This document shows positions 29,339 to 39,862 of a stretch of 64,000 nucleotides of DNA, in pieces. The notes under the pieces were generated by a model, which was given only the letters and a program-made list of their open reading frames with translations, did no database searches and was not told the origin of the DNA. A program made the translations under genes and the position numbers. The number at the start of each line of letters is the position of its first letter. Position 1 is the first letter of the stretch. Source of the stretch: Aminobacter aminovorans (GTDB taxonomy: Bacteria; Pseudomonadota; Alphaproteobacteria; Rhizobiales; Rhizobiaceae); contig NZ_UFSM01000001.1 in assembly GCF_900445235.1 (NCBI RefSeq), forward strand, positions 4,479,501 through 4,543,500, read 5' to 3'.

Positions 29339-29375
29339 CAAAAAGAGAAGGCGGCCGCGTTGCCGCGACCGCCTT
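29339..29375 (-). terminator. Rho-independent terminator after coxC
   Basis: Read on the minus strand, AAGGCGG-t-CGCG pairs with CGCG-g-CCGCCTT (one G-U wobble) around a GCAA tetraloop of the GNRA class. It is followed by CTCTTTTT. It sits 20 bp after the coxC stop and 28 bp before the L,D-transpeptidase start. It is the clearest intrinsic terminator in the window. Confidence 0.85.
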
Positions 29376-29394
29376 GCATCAGAAACCGGATAGA

Positions 29395-30285
29395 TCAGTG
29401 GCCGTGGGCGATGGTGCCGCCAACCGAACCCCAGATGTAGATCGCGGCGAACAGGAACAGCCACACCACGTCGACGAAGTGCCAGTACCAGGCAGCCGCC
29501 TCGAAGCCGAAATGCTGCTTTGGCGTGAAACCGCCGGCCATGGCGCGGAACAGGCAGACCAGCAGGAAGATGGTACCGACGATGACGTGGAAGCCGTGGA
29601 AACCGGTCGCCATGAAGAAGGTCGCGCCGTAGATCGAGTCCTTGAAGGCGAACGGAGCGTGGATGTACTCGTAAGCCTGCACGAACGAGAACAGGATGCC
29701 GAGGCCCACGGTGATCGCCAGGCCGTTGATCAGGCCCTTGCGGTCGTTGTGCAGCAGCGCATGGTGCGCCCATGTCACGGCCGTACCGGACAGCAGCAGG
29801 ATGATCGTGTTGTAGAGCGGCAGGTGGAACGGATCGAGTATCTCGATGCCCTTCGGAGGCCAGACACCGCCGGTGAATTCGGCGCGCATGACCTGGTGCG
29901 CTTCATTCGGGAAGAGCGCCGCGTCGAAGAACGCCCAGAACCAGGCGACGAAGAACATCACCTCGGAGGCGATGAACATGATCATGCCATAGCGCAGGTG
30001 CAGCGAGACGACGCGGGTATGGTGACCCTCATTGCCTTCCTTGATCGTATCCGACCACCAGCCGAACATGGTGTAGAGAACGATCAGCAGGCCGATCAGG
30101 AAGATCCAGTAGTTGGCGCTGGCCACGTTGTAGCCGAAGACCGGAAAGCTGCCGCCCTTGAGGTGCTGCATCCAGGCGACGCCGCCGAATGCCATGATCA
30201 GCGCGCCCATCGAGGCGAGGAACGGCCATGGGCTGGGATCGATGATGTGATAGTCGTGTTGTGGTTTCGCGTGCGCGTCTGCCAT
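29395..30285 (-). CDS. coxC: Cytochrome c oxidase subunit III
   Basis: A 296-residue, seven-helix core subunit of the aa3-type oxidase. The N-terminus is [20 protein letters not shown]. Conserved stretches include [46 protein letters not shown] and [16 protein letters not shown]. The start MADAHAKP was chosen because the upstream extension overlaps ctaG. One base separates it from ctaG. The terminator follows it. Confidence 0.97.
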   Translation of the reverse strand: MADAHAKPQHDYHIIDPSPWPFLASMGALIMAFGGVAWMQHLKGGSFPVFGYNVASANYWIFLIGLLIVLYTMFGWWSDTIKEGNEGHHTRVVSLHLRYGMIMFIASEVMFFVAWFWAFFDAALFPNEAHQVMRAEFTGGVWPPKGIEILDPFHLPLYNTIILLLSGTAVTWAHHALLHNDRKGLINGLAITVGLGILFSFVQAYEYIHAPFAFKDSIYGATFFMATGFHGFHVIVGTIFLLVCLFRAMAGGFTPKQHFGFEAAAWYWHFVDVVWLFLFAAIYIWGSVGGTIAHGH

Positions 30286-30286
30286 A

Positions 30287-30931
30287 TCAGCCCCCGGCTT
30301 TTCCGTCGGAATTAACATTTTTCGCTTCGCCGTCAAGCTTGGGCGCGACAGCAACAGGCTTTTCCCCGGCAATGGGGAAGAAGGTATAGGAAAGCGTGAT
30401 CGTCTTGACGTCCTTCATCTCAGGCACGTTGACGATTTCCGGATCGACGAAGAAGACGACCGGCATGTCGAGCGTTTCGCCCGGCTTCAGCGTCGTGTCG
30501 GTGAAGCAGAAGCACTCGACCTTGTTGAAATAAGCGCCGGCGATCTCCGGCGTGACGTTGAACGTCGCGCGGCCCTGGGTCGGCGTGTCGAAGACGTTCG
30601 TCGCCGTGTAGTGGATCTGCTTCGTCTCGCCGATCTTGATCTGGACGTCGCGGGCCACGGGCTGGAAGTCCCACGGCAGGCCGCCCGACACATTGGCGTC
30701 GAAGCGGACAGTGATCTCGCGATCGAGGATCTTGTCGGAATACTGCTCGACACGCTGCGTCGTACCGCCATAGCCGGTGATCTGGCAGAACATGGCGTAG
30801 AGCGGCACCGCGGCATAGGCCATGCCGACCATGCCGCCGACGAAGGCCACGCACATGCCCGCAACCATCCGGTTGGAGCTCTGCTTCTTCGGATCGACGG
30901 CCAGCTTGTCGTTGGTCATGCCACTGCTCAT
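30287..30931 (-). CDS. ctaG: Cytochrome c oxidase assembly protein CtaG/Cox11
   Basis: A copper chaperone that delivers Cu to the CuB site of subunit I. The 214-residue protein has one N-terminal membrane helix ([20 protein letters not shown]), the [15 protein letters not shown] segment and the copper-binding CFCFT motif in a beta-barrel periplasmic domain. Its start overlaps the stop of the preceding 52-residue gene by 4 bp. Confidence 0.97.
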   Translation of the reverse strand: MSSGMTNDKLAVDPKKQSSNRMVAGMCVAFVGGMVGMAYAAVPLYAMFCQITGYGGTTQRVEQYSDKILDREITVRFDANVSGGLPWDFQPVARDVQIKIGETKQIHYTATNVFDTPTQGRATFNVTPEIAGAYFNKVECFCFTDTTLKPGETLDMPVVFFVDPEIVNVPEMKDVKTITLSYTFFPIAGEKPVAVAPKLDGEAKNVNSDGKAGG

Positions 30932-31086
30932 AGCGGCCGATCCAGGATGGCCGGGCCGAACTTGGCGATCGTGGCGAGGTAGAAGATGATGACGAGTGCC
31001 GCCAACGCCAGACCGATGGCGACGTTACGGCTGCGACGCGCCTTCTTCTGCTTGTCGGTGAGGGTCACCAGATCCTTGTCCGACAT
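30928..31086 (-). CDS. Small membrane protein in cox operon (CoxF-like)
   Basis: A 52-residue open frame: a charged N-terminus ([20 protein letters not shown]), one membrane helix ([20 protein letters not shown]), then a short tail [10 protein letters not shown]. It fits exactly between ctaB and ctaG, overlapping the ctaB stop by one base and the ctaG start by 4 bp. Small one-helix proteins at this position are known in alphaproteobacterial cox operons. The role is probably in oxidase assembly, by context only. Confidence 0.85.
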   Translation of the reverse strand: MSDKDLVTLTDKQKKARRSRNVAIGLALAALVIIFYLATIAKFGPAILDRPL

Positions 31087-32027
31087 CATGCACCTCCAAG
31101 CGCAAAGACACGCTCGATGACGCTGTCGGCGAGATAGGCCGCAAAGATCACGAACAGATAAAGCAGCGAATAGGCAAAGAGCTGCTTGGCGGGCTTCATC
31201 ACACGGTCGCTGTCGGGCATCTGGAGGACCTTCCAGGCGTACCAGACAAAGCCCGCACCAAGCGCCATCGCAACCACGCCATAACCGATGGTGGTGTAGC
31301 CGAGTAGCCAGGGCGCTACACCGACGGGCGCGAGCAGCAGCGAATATGCGAAGATCTGGCGACGCGTCGAGGCTTCGCCGGCGACATTCGGCATCATCGG
31401 GATGCCGGCGCGCTCATAGTCCTGCGACTTGAACAGCGCGAGCGCCCAGAAGTGGGGAGGCGTCCACAGGAACGTGATGAGGAAGAGCACGACGCTCTCG
31501 AAGCTGACCGACCCGGTCACGGCAGCCCAGCCGATCATCGGCGGCAGCGCACCAGCCGCGCCACCAATGACGATGTTCTGCGGCGTCCAGCGCTTGAGCC
31601 ACATCGTGTAGATGACGGCATAGAAGAAAATGGTGAAGGCGAGCAGAGCCGCCGAAAGCCAGTTGACGAGGACGCCGAGCGTCATCACCGACAAGACCGA
31701 GAGCACGAGGCCGAAGGTCAGCGCTTCATGCGGCGTCACCTTGCCCGACGGCACCGGCCGGCTCGCCGTGCGCGTCATGACGGCGTCGATGTCGGCGTCG
31801 TACCACATGTTGAGCGCACCCGAAGCACCCGCACCGATGGCGATCGCCAGGATCGCGACAACGGCGAGGAACGGGTTGATGGTCTCGGGCGCGGCAACCA
31901 TGCCGACAAAGGCGGTGAAGACCACCAAGGACATGACGCGCGGCTTCAGCAGGGCGAAGAAATCGCCCGCCGTCGCTTCCGACATGCGGATGGTTTGATC
32001 GTCAAACCGGTTGTGGACAAGGGCCAT
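31086..32027 (-). CDS. ctaB: Protoheme IX farnesyltransferase (heme o synthase)
   Basis: A UbiA-family membrane prenyltransferase turning heme b into heme o for the oxidase. The 313-residue protein has the first Asp-rich motif in [19 protein letters not shown], the second region [18 protein letters not shown] and about nine membrane helices. An internal start at MSEATAGD is possible. It is followed directly by the small gene and ctaG. Confidence 0.97.
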   Translation of the reverse strand: MALVHNRFDDQTIRMSEATAGDFFALLKPRVMSLVVFTAFVGMVAAPETINPFLAVVAILAIAIGAGASGALNMWYDADIDAVMTRTASRPVPSGKVTPHEALTFGLVLSVLSVMTLGVLVNWLSAALLAFTIFFYAVIYTMWLKRWTPQNIVIGGAAGALPPMIGWAAVTGSVSFESVVLFLITFLWTPPHFWALALFKSQDYERAGIPMMPNVAGEASTRRQIFAYSLLLAPVGVAPWLLGYTTIGYGVVAMALGAGFVWYAWKVLQMPDSDRVMKPAKQLFAYSLLYLFVIFAAYLADSVIERVFALGGA

Positions 32028-32060
32028 GCGTACTTACGTCCAGTCGTTCCGTTTGGCCGA

Positions 32061-32083
32061 AGCCGCCGGTCAGGCCGGCGGCT
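32061..32083. other. 9-bp-arm hairpin between ctaD and ctaB
   Basis: A perfect inverted repeat AGCCGCCGG-tcagg-CCGGCGGCT lies in the 75-bp gap after ctaD. No T run follows on the minus strand, so partial termination, mRNA processing or stabilisation of the coxB-ctaD message are all possible. Confidence 0.6.
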
Positions 32084-32102
32084 CCGTAGTTCAGTCTGTG
32101 CC

Positions 32103-33779
<1,677 letters not shown>

Positions 33780-33789
33780 CTACCGTGGC

Positions 33790-34656
33790 TCAGTTGCCAG
33801 CGGCCGCGACCTTGGCCGCACCGTCCGTCTCGGCCATCAGCGCCTTGTTGGCACCCGGCAGATCGGTCTTAGCGGCGGCTAGCCACGTATTGTACTGTGC
33901 GTCGGAGACGACGCGGATTGCGATCGGCATGTAGGCGTGGTCCTTGCCGCAAAGCTCGGAGCACTGGCCGTAATAGAGGCCTTCCTTCTCAGCCTTGAAC
34001 CAGATCTCGTTGATACGCCCCGGCACCGCGTCCGTCTTCACGCCGAAGGCCGGCATGGCGAAAGCGTGGATGACGTCGCTGGCGGTGACGAGCACGCGAA
34101 CCAGCGTGTTGATCGGAACGACGATTTCATTGTCGACGGCGAGAAGGCGCGGATATGCGGCCCTGTCTTCCTTGCCGGCCGCGGCGCGGTCAGCGTCGGC
34201 GAGCATCGCCGAGTTGAAGGAGAGCGGCTCGGCATTCTGGTACTCGTAGTCCCAGTTCCACTGATTGGCGGTCGCCTTGATGGTCAGCTTCGCATCTTCC
34301 GGCGGCGAATACTGCGCCGTCAGCAGTTGGAACGACGGAATGGCCAGGAACAGCAGGATGACAACCGGACCGACGGTCCAGATGACCTCGATCAGCGTGT
34401 TGTGGCTGGTGCGCGACGGCACCGGGTTGGCGCTCGCGCGGAACCGCCAGATGCAATAGGCCAGCAGGAAAAGAACGAACAGCGTAATCGGAACGATGAA
34501 CCACAGCGTGTAGTGCTCGAACCAGGTGATCTGTTCCATGATGCCGGTCGCGGCCGGCTGGAAAGTGGTTTGCCAAGGCGTCGGCTGAGCCGCATAGGCC
34601 GCGACGCTGGCAAGGGAAGCAGTCGCCGCGACGGCGCTAGCAAAGATCTTTCTCAT
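33790..34656 (-). CDS. coxB: Cytochrome c oxidase subunit II
   Basis: A 288-residue, CuA-containing subunit that accepts electrons from cytochrome c. It has a signal peptide (MRKIFASAVAATASLASVAAYA), two membrane helices (WFIVPITLFVLFLLAYCIW and WTVGPVVILLFLAIPSFQLL), the aromatic NQWNWDYEY segment and the CuA motif YGQCSELCGKDHAYMPI. The start MRKIFAS is preceded by AGAGGG. It is the first gene of the cox operon and divergent from ialB. Confidence 0.97.
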   Translation of the reverse strand: MRKIFASAVAATASLASVAAYAAQPTPWQTTFQPAATGIMEQITWFEHYTLWFIVPITLFVLFLLAYCIWRFRASANPVPSRTSHNTLIEVIWTVGPVVILLFLAIPSFQLLTAQYSPPEDAKLTIKATANQWNWDYEYQNAEPLSFNSAMLADADRAAAGKEDRAAYPRLLAVDNEIVVPINTLVRVLVTASDVIHAFAMPAFGVKTDAVPGRINEIWFKAEKEGLYYGQCSELCGKDHAYMPIAIRVVSDAQYNTWLAAAKTDLPGANKALMAETDGAAKVAAAGN

Positions 34657-35037
34657 CGCCCTCTGTATCTCCCATTTCCGTGCGGGCGTAGCCGCAAGGA
34701 CATCGTGCCGCTCCGGGACGGGAATCCCAGAGACGTTCGGAGGTTCAAACCATACTCTCTTTATAACCGCAAGGAAGCAGAGGCTTAACCCGTGCGGCAT
34801 TTTTGCGCGCAGGCGCAGAGGCTGGCGCCGCGACGCGTTTGGCGCTAGGTGAAGAACGCGCAGGCGAAAGGCCAATTGCCCCGCTTGTGCTGCCATGCCC
34901 TGAAAAGGCGTCGCAATTCGGGCCAAATTGGCTTCGAATGTCTGGAAAACCTGAGATTGCAGGATGGCGAAGGCGCCGTCTTGTTATTTACTTGCTGCCT
35001 GCACGGCCTGATAGTCGTGATTCGCAATGGAGCCGTC
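34657..35037. other. Intergenic region between coxB and ialB
   Basis: 381 bp without a supported gene, holding the divergent promoters of the cox operon and ialB. A TTATAA palindrome at 34761-34766 could be a -10-like element for coxB, but no good -35 partner is visible. I see no clear operator, repeat or RNA gene. Confidence 0.5.
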
Positions 35038-35550
35038 ATGAAGTCTGGGCTTTTCAAAACCGTGGCGAAGATGCTCGTCGCTGCCGCCTGCGTGGTACCC
35101 ATGCAAGCCGGCGCGCAGCAGAGCGGCACGGTCAAGTCCACCCACGGCGCATGGTCGATCATCTGCGACACGCCTGCGGGCGCCACCAACGAACAATGCG
35201 TGATGATGCAGAACGTGATTGCCGAGGACCGCCCCGAGATGGGGCTTTCGGTGGTCATTCTGCGCACGGCAGACAACAAGGCCGAGATTCTGCGCGTGCT
35301 CGCGCCGCTCGGCGTGCTGCTGCCCAACGGCCTTGGCCTCAATGTCGACCAGAAGGACATCGGCCGCGCCTATTTCGTGCGCTGCTTCCAGGACGGCTGC
35401 TACGCCGAGGTGATCCTCGACAAGACGCTGCTCGACACGCTGAAGACCGGCAAGTCGGCGACTTTCATCGTCTTCCAGACGCCCGAGGAAGGCATCGGCA
35501 TCCCTGTCGATCTCAATGGCTTCGGCGAGGGCTTCGCCGCCCTGCCGTAA
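35038..35550 (+). CDS. Invasion-associated locus B (IalB) family protein
   Basis: A 170-residue exported protein. The signal peptide ends near MQAGAQQ. The IalB domain has HGAWSIICDTPAGATNEQC and YFVRCFQDGCYAEVILD, whose four Cys probably form disulfides. IalB proteins are common in Hyphomicrobiales, and in Bartonella one member is linked to erythrocyte invasion. In free-living relatives the role is unknown. The ATG follows GGAG at 6 bases. Confidence 0.92.
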   Translation: MKSGLFKTVAKMLVAAACVVPMQAGAQQSGTVKSTHGAWSIICDTPAGATNEQCVMMQNVIAEDRPEMGLSVVILRTADNKAEILRVLAPLGVLLPNGLGLNVDQKDIGRAYFVRCFQDGCYAEVILDKTLLDTLKTGKSATFIVFQTPEEGIGIPVDLNGFGEGFAALP

Positions 35551-35638
35551 GCGTTTGGCACCGGAGACATTGTCCGGAGCCTCTGCGTCGCCTACATCGG
35601 GGTGAACACACTCCCCTTGGAATATGAGGCGACGCGCC

Positions 35639-37051
35639 ATGACCAGCCTTCTCAGCCAGTTCGACATCACTGAAGACCGCGTGCGCAAGATCGTCGCCGA
35701 GACGATCGAGGGCGCTGACGATGGCGAGCTCTTCCTCGAATATCGCGAGGGCGAGGCGCTGATGTTCGACAATGGCCGACTGAAGACGGCGAGCTTCAAC
35801 ACCGACCAGGGTTTCGGCCTGCGCGCAGTCGCCGGCGAAGCGACCGGCTATGCCCATTCGAGCGACCTGTCCGAGCAGGCATTGCTGCGCGCCTCCGATG
35901 CGGTCTCAGCCGTCAAGGGCGGCTATTCCGGCACGCTCGCCGCCGCCCCTGCCCGCACCAACACGCATCTTTATGGCGAGGAGAACCCGATCTCGTCGCC
36001 GTCTTTCGAGGCCAAGGCCAAGCTGCTGCAGGAAATCGACGCCTGGCTGCGCGACAAGGACCCGCGCGTCCGCCAGGTGACGGCGTCGCTCGCTTCGTCG
36101 TGGCAGCATGTCGAGATCCTACGCGGCGACGGCCAGGTGGTGCGCGACATCCGCCCGCTGGTTCGCATGAACGTTTCGGTGATCGTCGGCGACGGTGACC
36201 GCCAGGAAAGCGGCTCCTACGGCGCCGGCGGCCGCAAGAGCTTTGACGAGTTCCTGACCGACGAAAGCTGGAAGGGCGCCGCGACCGAGGCCTTGCGCCA
36301 GGCGCTGGTCAATCTCGATGCCATCCCCGCTCCTGCCGGCACTTTCGACATCGTGCTGTCGTCCGGCTGGCCGGGCGTGATGCTGCATGAAGCCGTCGGC
36401 CACGGTCTCGAAGGCGACTTCAACCGCAAGAAGACTTCGGCCTTCGCCGGTCTTCTCGGCCAGCAGGTCGCCGCCAAGGGCGTCACCGTCGTCGATGACG
36501 GCACCATCGCCGAACGCCGCGGCTCGATCACCGTCGACGACGAAGGCACACCCAGCGCCCGCAACGTGCTGATAGAGGACGGCAAGCTCGTCGGCTACAT
36601 GCAGGACCGCCAGAACGCCCGCCTGATGGGCATGAAGGCGACCGGCAACGGCCGCCGCGAATCCTACGCGCACCAGCCGATGCCGCGCATGACCAACACC
36701 TATATGACCTCTGGCGACAAGACGCCGGAAGAGATCATCGCCTCGGTCAAGAACGGCATCTATGCCGTCTCCTTCGGCGGCGGCCAGGTCGACATCACCT
36801 CGGGCAAGTTCGTGTTCGGCTGCACCGAGGCCTACATGATCGAGGACGGCAAGGTGACCCAGCCGATCAAGGGTGCCATGCTGATCGGCAACGGTCCCGA
36901 CGCCATGCACCGCGTGACCATGGTCGGCAACGACATGAAGCTCGACAACGGCATCGGCATGTGCGGCAAGGCCGGCCAGGGCGTGCCGGTCGGCGTCGGC
37001 CAGCCGCATCTCCGGATGAACCAGATGACTGTCGGCGGCACGCGGGTCTAG
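35639..37051 (+). CDS. tldD: Metalloprotease TldD
   Basis: The catalytic partner of TldE/PmbA in cleaving unfolded peptides and RiPP-like precursors. The 470-residue protein has zinc motif HEAVGH (H250, E251, H255), then GLEGDFNRKKTSAF, and the C-terminal GGGQVDITSGKFVFGCTEAYMIEDGKV split over conserved strands. A start five codons upstream is less likely. The cobB-like gene follows after 23 bp. tldE/pmbA is not in the window. Confidence 0.96.
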   Translation: MTSLLSQFDITEDRVRKIVAETIEGADDGELFLEYREGEALMFDNGRLKTASFNTDQGFGLRAVAGEATGYAHSSDLSEQALLRASDAVSAVKGGYSGTLAAAPARTNTHLYGEENPISSPSFEAKAKLLQEIDAWLRDKDPRVRQVTASLASSWQHVEILRGDGQVVRDIRPLVRMNVSVIVGDGDRQESGSYGAGGRKSFDEFLTDESWKGAATEALRQALVNLDAIPAPAGTFDIVLSSGWPGVMLHEAVGHGLEGDFNRKKTSAFAGLLGQQVAAKGVTVVDDGTIAERRGSITVDDEGTPSARNVLIEDGKLVGYMQDRQNARLMGMKATGNGRRESYAHQPMPRMTNTYMTSGDKTPEEIIASVKNGIYAVSFGGGQVDITSGKFVFGCTEAYMIEDGKVTQPIKGAMLIGNGPDAMHRVTMVGNDMKLDNGIGMCGKAGQGVPVGVGQPHLRMNQMTVGGTRV

Positions 37052-37074
37052 GCTTCGCACCGACAGAACGAAGA

Positions 37075-37782
37075 ATGCCGATGCACCGCCCCACCTCGAT
37101 CGTCGTGCTCACCGGCGCAGGTATCTCGGCCGAATCAGGTGTCGACACCTTTCGCGACGAGGACGGCATCTGGGCGAAGGTCGACTACCGCGACGTGGCG
37201 ACACCGGAAGGTTTTGCCCGCAATCCGGAGCTGGTTGACGACTTCTACAACCAGCGCCGCGCGGGTCTTGCCGATGTCGCGCCGAATGCCGCGCATGTGG
37301 CATTGGCGCGGCTCGAACGGCAGTTCCGGGGCAAGTTCCTGCTCGTCACGCAGAATATCGACGACCTGCACGAGCGAGCCGGATCGCTGCGGCTGATCCA
37401 CATGCATGGCGAATTGACCAAGGCCTTGTGCGCGCATTGCGGCGCCGGGCATGCCTGGCACGGTGCCATGTCGCGGGCCTCACGCTGCCCGTCATGCCAG
37501 GAGATCGGCCAATTGCGGCCTGACGTGGTCTGGTTCGGCGAGATGCCCTACCTGATGGACGAAATCGACGAGGCACTGGCAAGTTGCGACCTCTTCGTCT
37601 CCATCGGCACCAGCGGCAATGTCTATCCCGCCGCCGGCTTCGTCGAGCAGGCGCGCCATGCCGGGGCGCGTACGATCGAACTCAACCTCGAGCCGTCGGA
37701 AGGCCATGACCTCTTCGAGCAGGCCATCCATGGCCGCGCCACGGAAATCGTGCCCGAATTCGTCGAGCATATCCTGGCTTAG
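37075..37782 (+). CDS. cobB: NAD-dependent protein deacylase, sirtuin (class III type)
   Basis: Removes acyl groups from lysines using NAD. The 235-residue protein has GAGISAESGVDTFRDEDGIW, catalytic region TQNIDDLHERAG with HMHGEL, and a zinc site with two Cys pairs (CAHCG and CPSC). Tyr and Arg of the class III signature occur in DFYNQRR, which favours succinyl or malonyl lysine as in E. coli CobB. A second ATG two codons in (37081) is possible. It probably shares a transcript with tldD. Confidence 0.94.
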   Translation: MPMHRPTSIVVLTGAGISAESGVDTFRDEDGIWAKVDYRDVATPEGFARNPELVDDFYNQRRAGLADVAPNAAHVALARLERQFRGKFLLVTQNIDDLHERAGSLRLIHMHGELTKALCAHCGAGHAWHGAMSRASRCPSCQEIGQLRPDVVWFGEMPYLMDEIDEALASCDLFVSIGTSGNVYPAAGFVEQARHAGARTIELNLEPSEGHDLFEQAIHGRATEIVPEFVEHILA

Positions 37783-37818
37783 CCGCCGGTCCACCTGATG
37801 GCGGCCGGATCGGTTGCC

Positions 37819-39060
37819 TCACCGCCGCTTCTTCGGCTTCTCCAACAGCGCCACAGCCTCGACATGGTGCGACCAGAGGAACTGGTCTATCGGCACAACA
37901 CTCTTCAGCGCATAGCCGCCGTCGATGAGGATGCGCAGGTCCCGCGCCAGCGTTGCCGGATTGCACGACACCGCCGCCACGTAAGGCACATCCGAGCGGG
38001 CGATCTGCTTGCACTGGTCCTCGGCACCGGCACGCGGCGGATCGAAGACGAGGCCGTCAAAGGCGTTCAGTTCCTTGAAGGTCAGCGGCCGGCGATCGAG
38101 GTCGCGGCGTTCGACTGTGACGCGCTTCAGACCGCTGGCAAAGCGGAAGCCACGATCAAGTGCGGCGAGCGCCTGGCCATCGCCCTCGACGGCATGGACC
38201 TCGGAGTTTGCCGCAAGCCTGAGCGCGAAGGTGCCGCATCCCGAGAACAGGTCGGCGACCTTCCTGGCCCTGCGCATGTGGCCGGTGACGATCGACACCA
38301 TCGCGCCCTCCGCCTCGGCCACGGCCTGGACGAAAGCGCCCGGCGGCGGGCTGACCGTCGCCGCACCAAAGGTCAGCATCGGCTTGACCGGCTCGACGAT
38401 GATCTCGCCGTCGATGGAAAGCCTGGCGATCTTCGACCTGATGGCGAAATCGGTAGCGGCTCGACGGATCGCTTCAGTCGGCTTGCCGCAATCGCTGGCC
38501 GCCACGTCGAAGCCCGACTCGGTGACCGTGACGAGGAACCGGAACGGCTTCGAGGTGTTGGCGATGATGCCGGCAAGGTGCCGCAAGGTACCGGCGGCTT
38601 CGACGATGGCCGGCAGCAGGACAGGGCATTCCTCGATGTCGACGAGGGTATGGGAAAAGGCCTTGTTGTAGCCGAGCTGCAGCCCGGTCTCGGTGTTGCG
38701 CGCGGTGAAGGCGGCGCGCCTGCGGCTGTGCGGCGGGCAAGCCACCAGTTCGCCGACCGCAACGTCGATGCCCCTGCCCTTCAGCGCATGGACGACCAGC
38801 CCACGCTTCCACTCGCGATAGGCCTGGTCCTCGAGATGCTGGATCGCGCAGCCGCCACATTCGGTGAAATGCCGGCAGGCAGGATCGATACGTTGCGGCG
38901 ACGGCTCGAGAACCGAGATCAGCTGGGCGCGATCCTTCTCGCGCGCCGCTGTCACCACTTCGCCCGGCAGCGCGAACGGGATGAAGATATGCCCGCCATT
39001 GGCATCGACGACACCGTCGCCATGCGCGCCCAGCCGCGCAATTTCGAAACGTGTCGTCAT
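37819..39060 (-). CDS. 23S rRNA (uracil-5-)-methyltransferase RlmD/TrmA-type
   Basis: A 413-residue SAM-dependent m5U RNA methyltransferase. The N-terminus is a short TRAM-like strand region (ARLGAHGDGVVDANGG). An iron-sulfur site follows (ACRHFTECGGC, with a fourth Cys in IEECPVLL). The Rossmann domain has DLFSGCGTFAL, FDPPRAGAE and the catalytic Cys in SCNPATLARDL. Whether rRNA or tRNA is the target is not decided by sequence alone. Its start overlaps the tlyA stop by one base. Confidence 0.92.
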   Translation of the reverse strand: MTTRFEIARLGAHGDGVVDANGGHIFIPFALPGEVVTAAREKDRAQLISVLEPSPQRIDPACRHFTECGGCAIQHLEDQAYREWKRGLVVHALKGRGIDVAVGELVACPPHSRRRAAFTARNTETGLQLGYNKAFSHTLVDIEECPVLLPAIVEAAGTLRHLAGIIANTSKPFRFLVTVTESGFDVAASDCGKPTEAIRRAATDFAIRSKIARLSIDGEIIVEPVKPMLTFGAATVSPPPGAFVQAVAEAEGAMVSIVTGHMRRARKVADLFSGCGTFALRLAANSEVHAVEGDGQALAALDRGFRFASGLKRVTVERRDLDRRPLTFKELNAFDGLVFDPPRAGAEDQCKQIARSDVPYVAAVSCNPATLARDLRILIDGGYALKSVVPIDQFLWSHHVEAVALLEKPKKRR

Positions 39061-39830
39061 TACTCTTTCACTCCACCGAGCAGGTATTCACGATTTCCGT
39101 CACCGCCTTCGAGCGGCGACGGGCAGATGCCGAGTGCGCGCCAGCCGGGAACGGCGTCGAGCCAGGAGCGCAGCTCTTCAGCCATGCGCGGGCCGTCCTC
39201 GACATTCTTGAGCAGGCCACCCTTGCCGATCGCCTCGCGCCCGGCCTCGAACTGCGGCTTGACCAGCAACACTGCCCTGGCACCTGAGGCAGCCAGTTGG
39301 AGTGCATTAGGCAATGCCAGCCTGAGCGAGATGAAACTGACATCCGAGACCACGAAGTCGGGCGTCCGGCCGCCAAAATCTTCAGACGTCAGGTTGCGTG
39401 CATTGAGCCCTTCCAAGCAGGTCACGCCCGGATCGGATTTCAGCCGCTCGTCCATCTGGCCGTGGCCGACATCGATCGCCACTACATGCGCTGCACCGCG
39501 TTCGAGCAGGACCTGGGTGAAGCCGCCGGTCGAAGCACCAATATCCAGCGCAGTTGTTCCGGCCGGATCGAAGCCGAAATGGTCGAGCCCGGCGATCAGC
39601 TTGAGCGCTGCGCGCGAGACATAGCCCTGCGCCGGGTCGTCGACGGCGATTTCGGCAGTCTTCGCCACCGTCTGGCCCGGCTTCTTCGCCGGCTGGCCAT
39701 CGACGGTCACGGCCCCGCGCGCCACCGCGTCGCGGGCGCGCGAACGGCTGGCGAAGAAACCGCGGCTGACGAGCAATTCGTCAAGCCTCAGGCTGGCGGC
39801 TGCTTGCCTAGAGTTATCCATGGCCTTCAA
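39060..39830 (-). CDS. tlyA: TlyA family rRNA 2'-O-methyltransferase / hemolysin-like
   Basis: A 256-residue protein with an N-terminal S4 RNA-binding domain (LRLDELLVSRGFFASRSRAR) and an FtsJ-type methyltransferase domain (ALDIGASTGGFTQVLLERGA, FVVSDVSFISL, LLVKPQFEAGREAIGKGG). TlyA methylates 16S/23S rRNA cytidines in other bacteria. The start may be MDNSRQAA three codons in. It is coupled to the following methyltransferase gene and lies 32 bp after dxs. Confidence 0.94.
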   Translation of the reverse strand: MKAMDNSRQAAASLRLDELLVSRGFFASRSRARDAVARGAVTVDGQPAKKPGQTVAKTAEIAVDDPAQGYVSRAALKLIAGLDHFGFDPAGTTALDIGASTGGFTQVLLERGAAHVVAIDVGHGQMDERLKSDPGVTCLEGLNARNLTSEDFGGRTPDFVVSDVSFISLRLALPNALQLAASGARAVLLVKPQFEAGREAIGKGGLLKNVEDGPRMAEELRSWLDAVPGWRALGICPSPLEGGDGNREYLLGGVKE

Positions 39831-39862
39831 TGACGAATGCGCGACTGCAACGCAAGCGCCAG

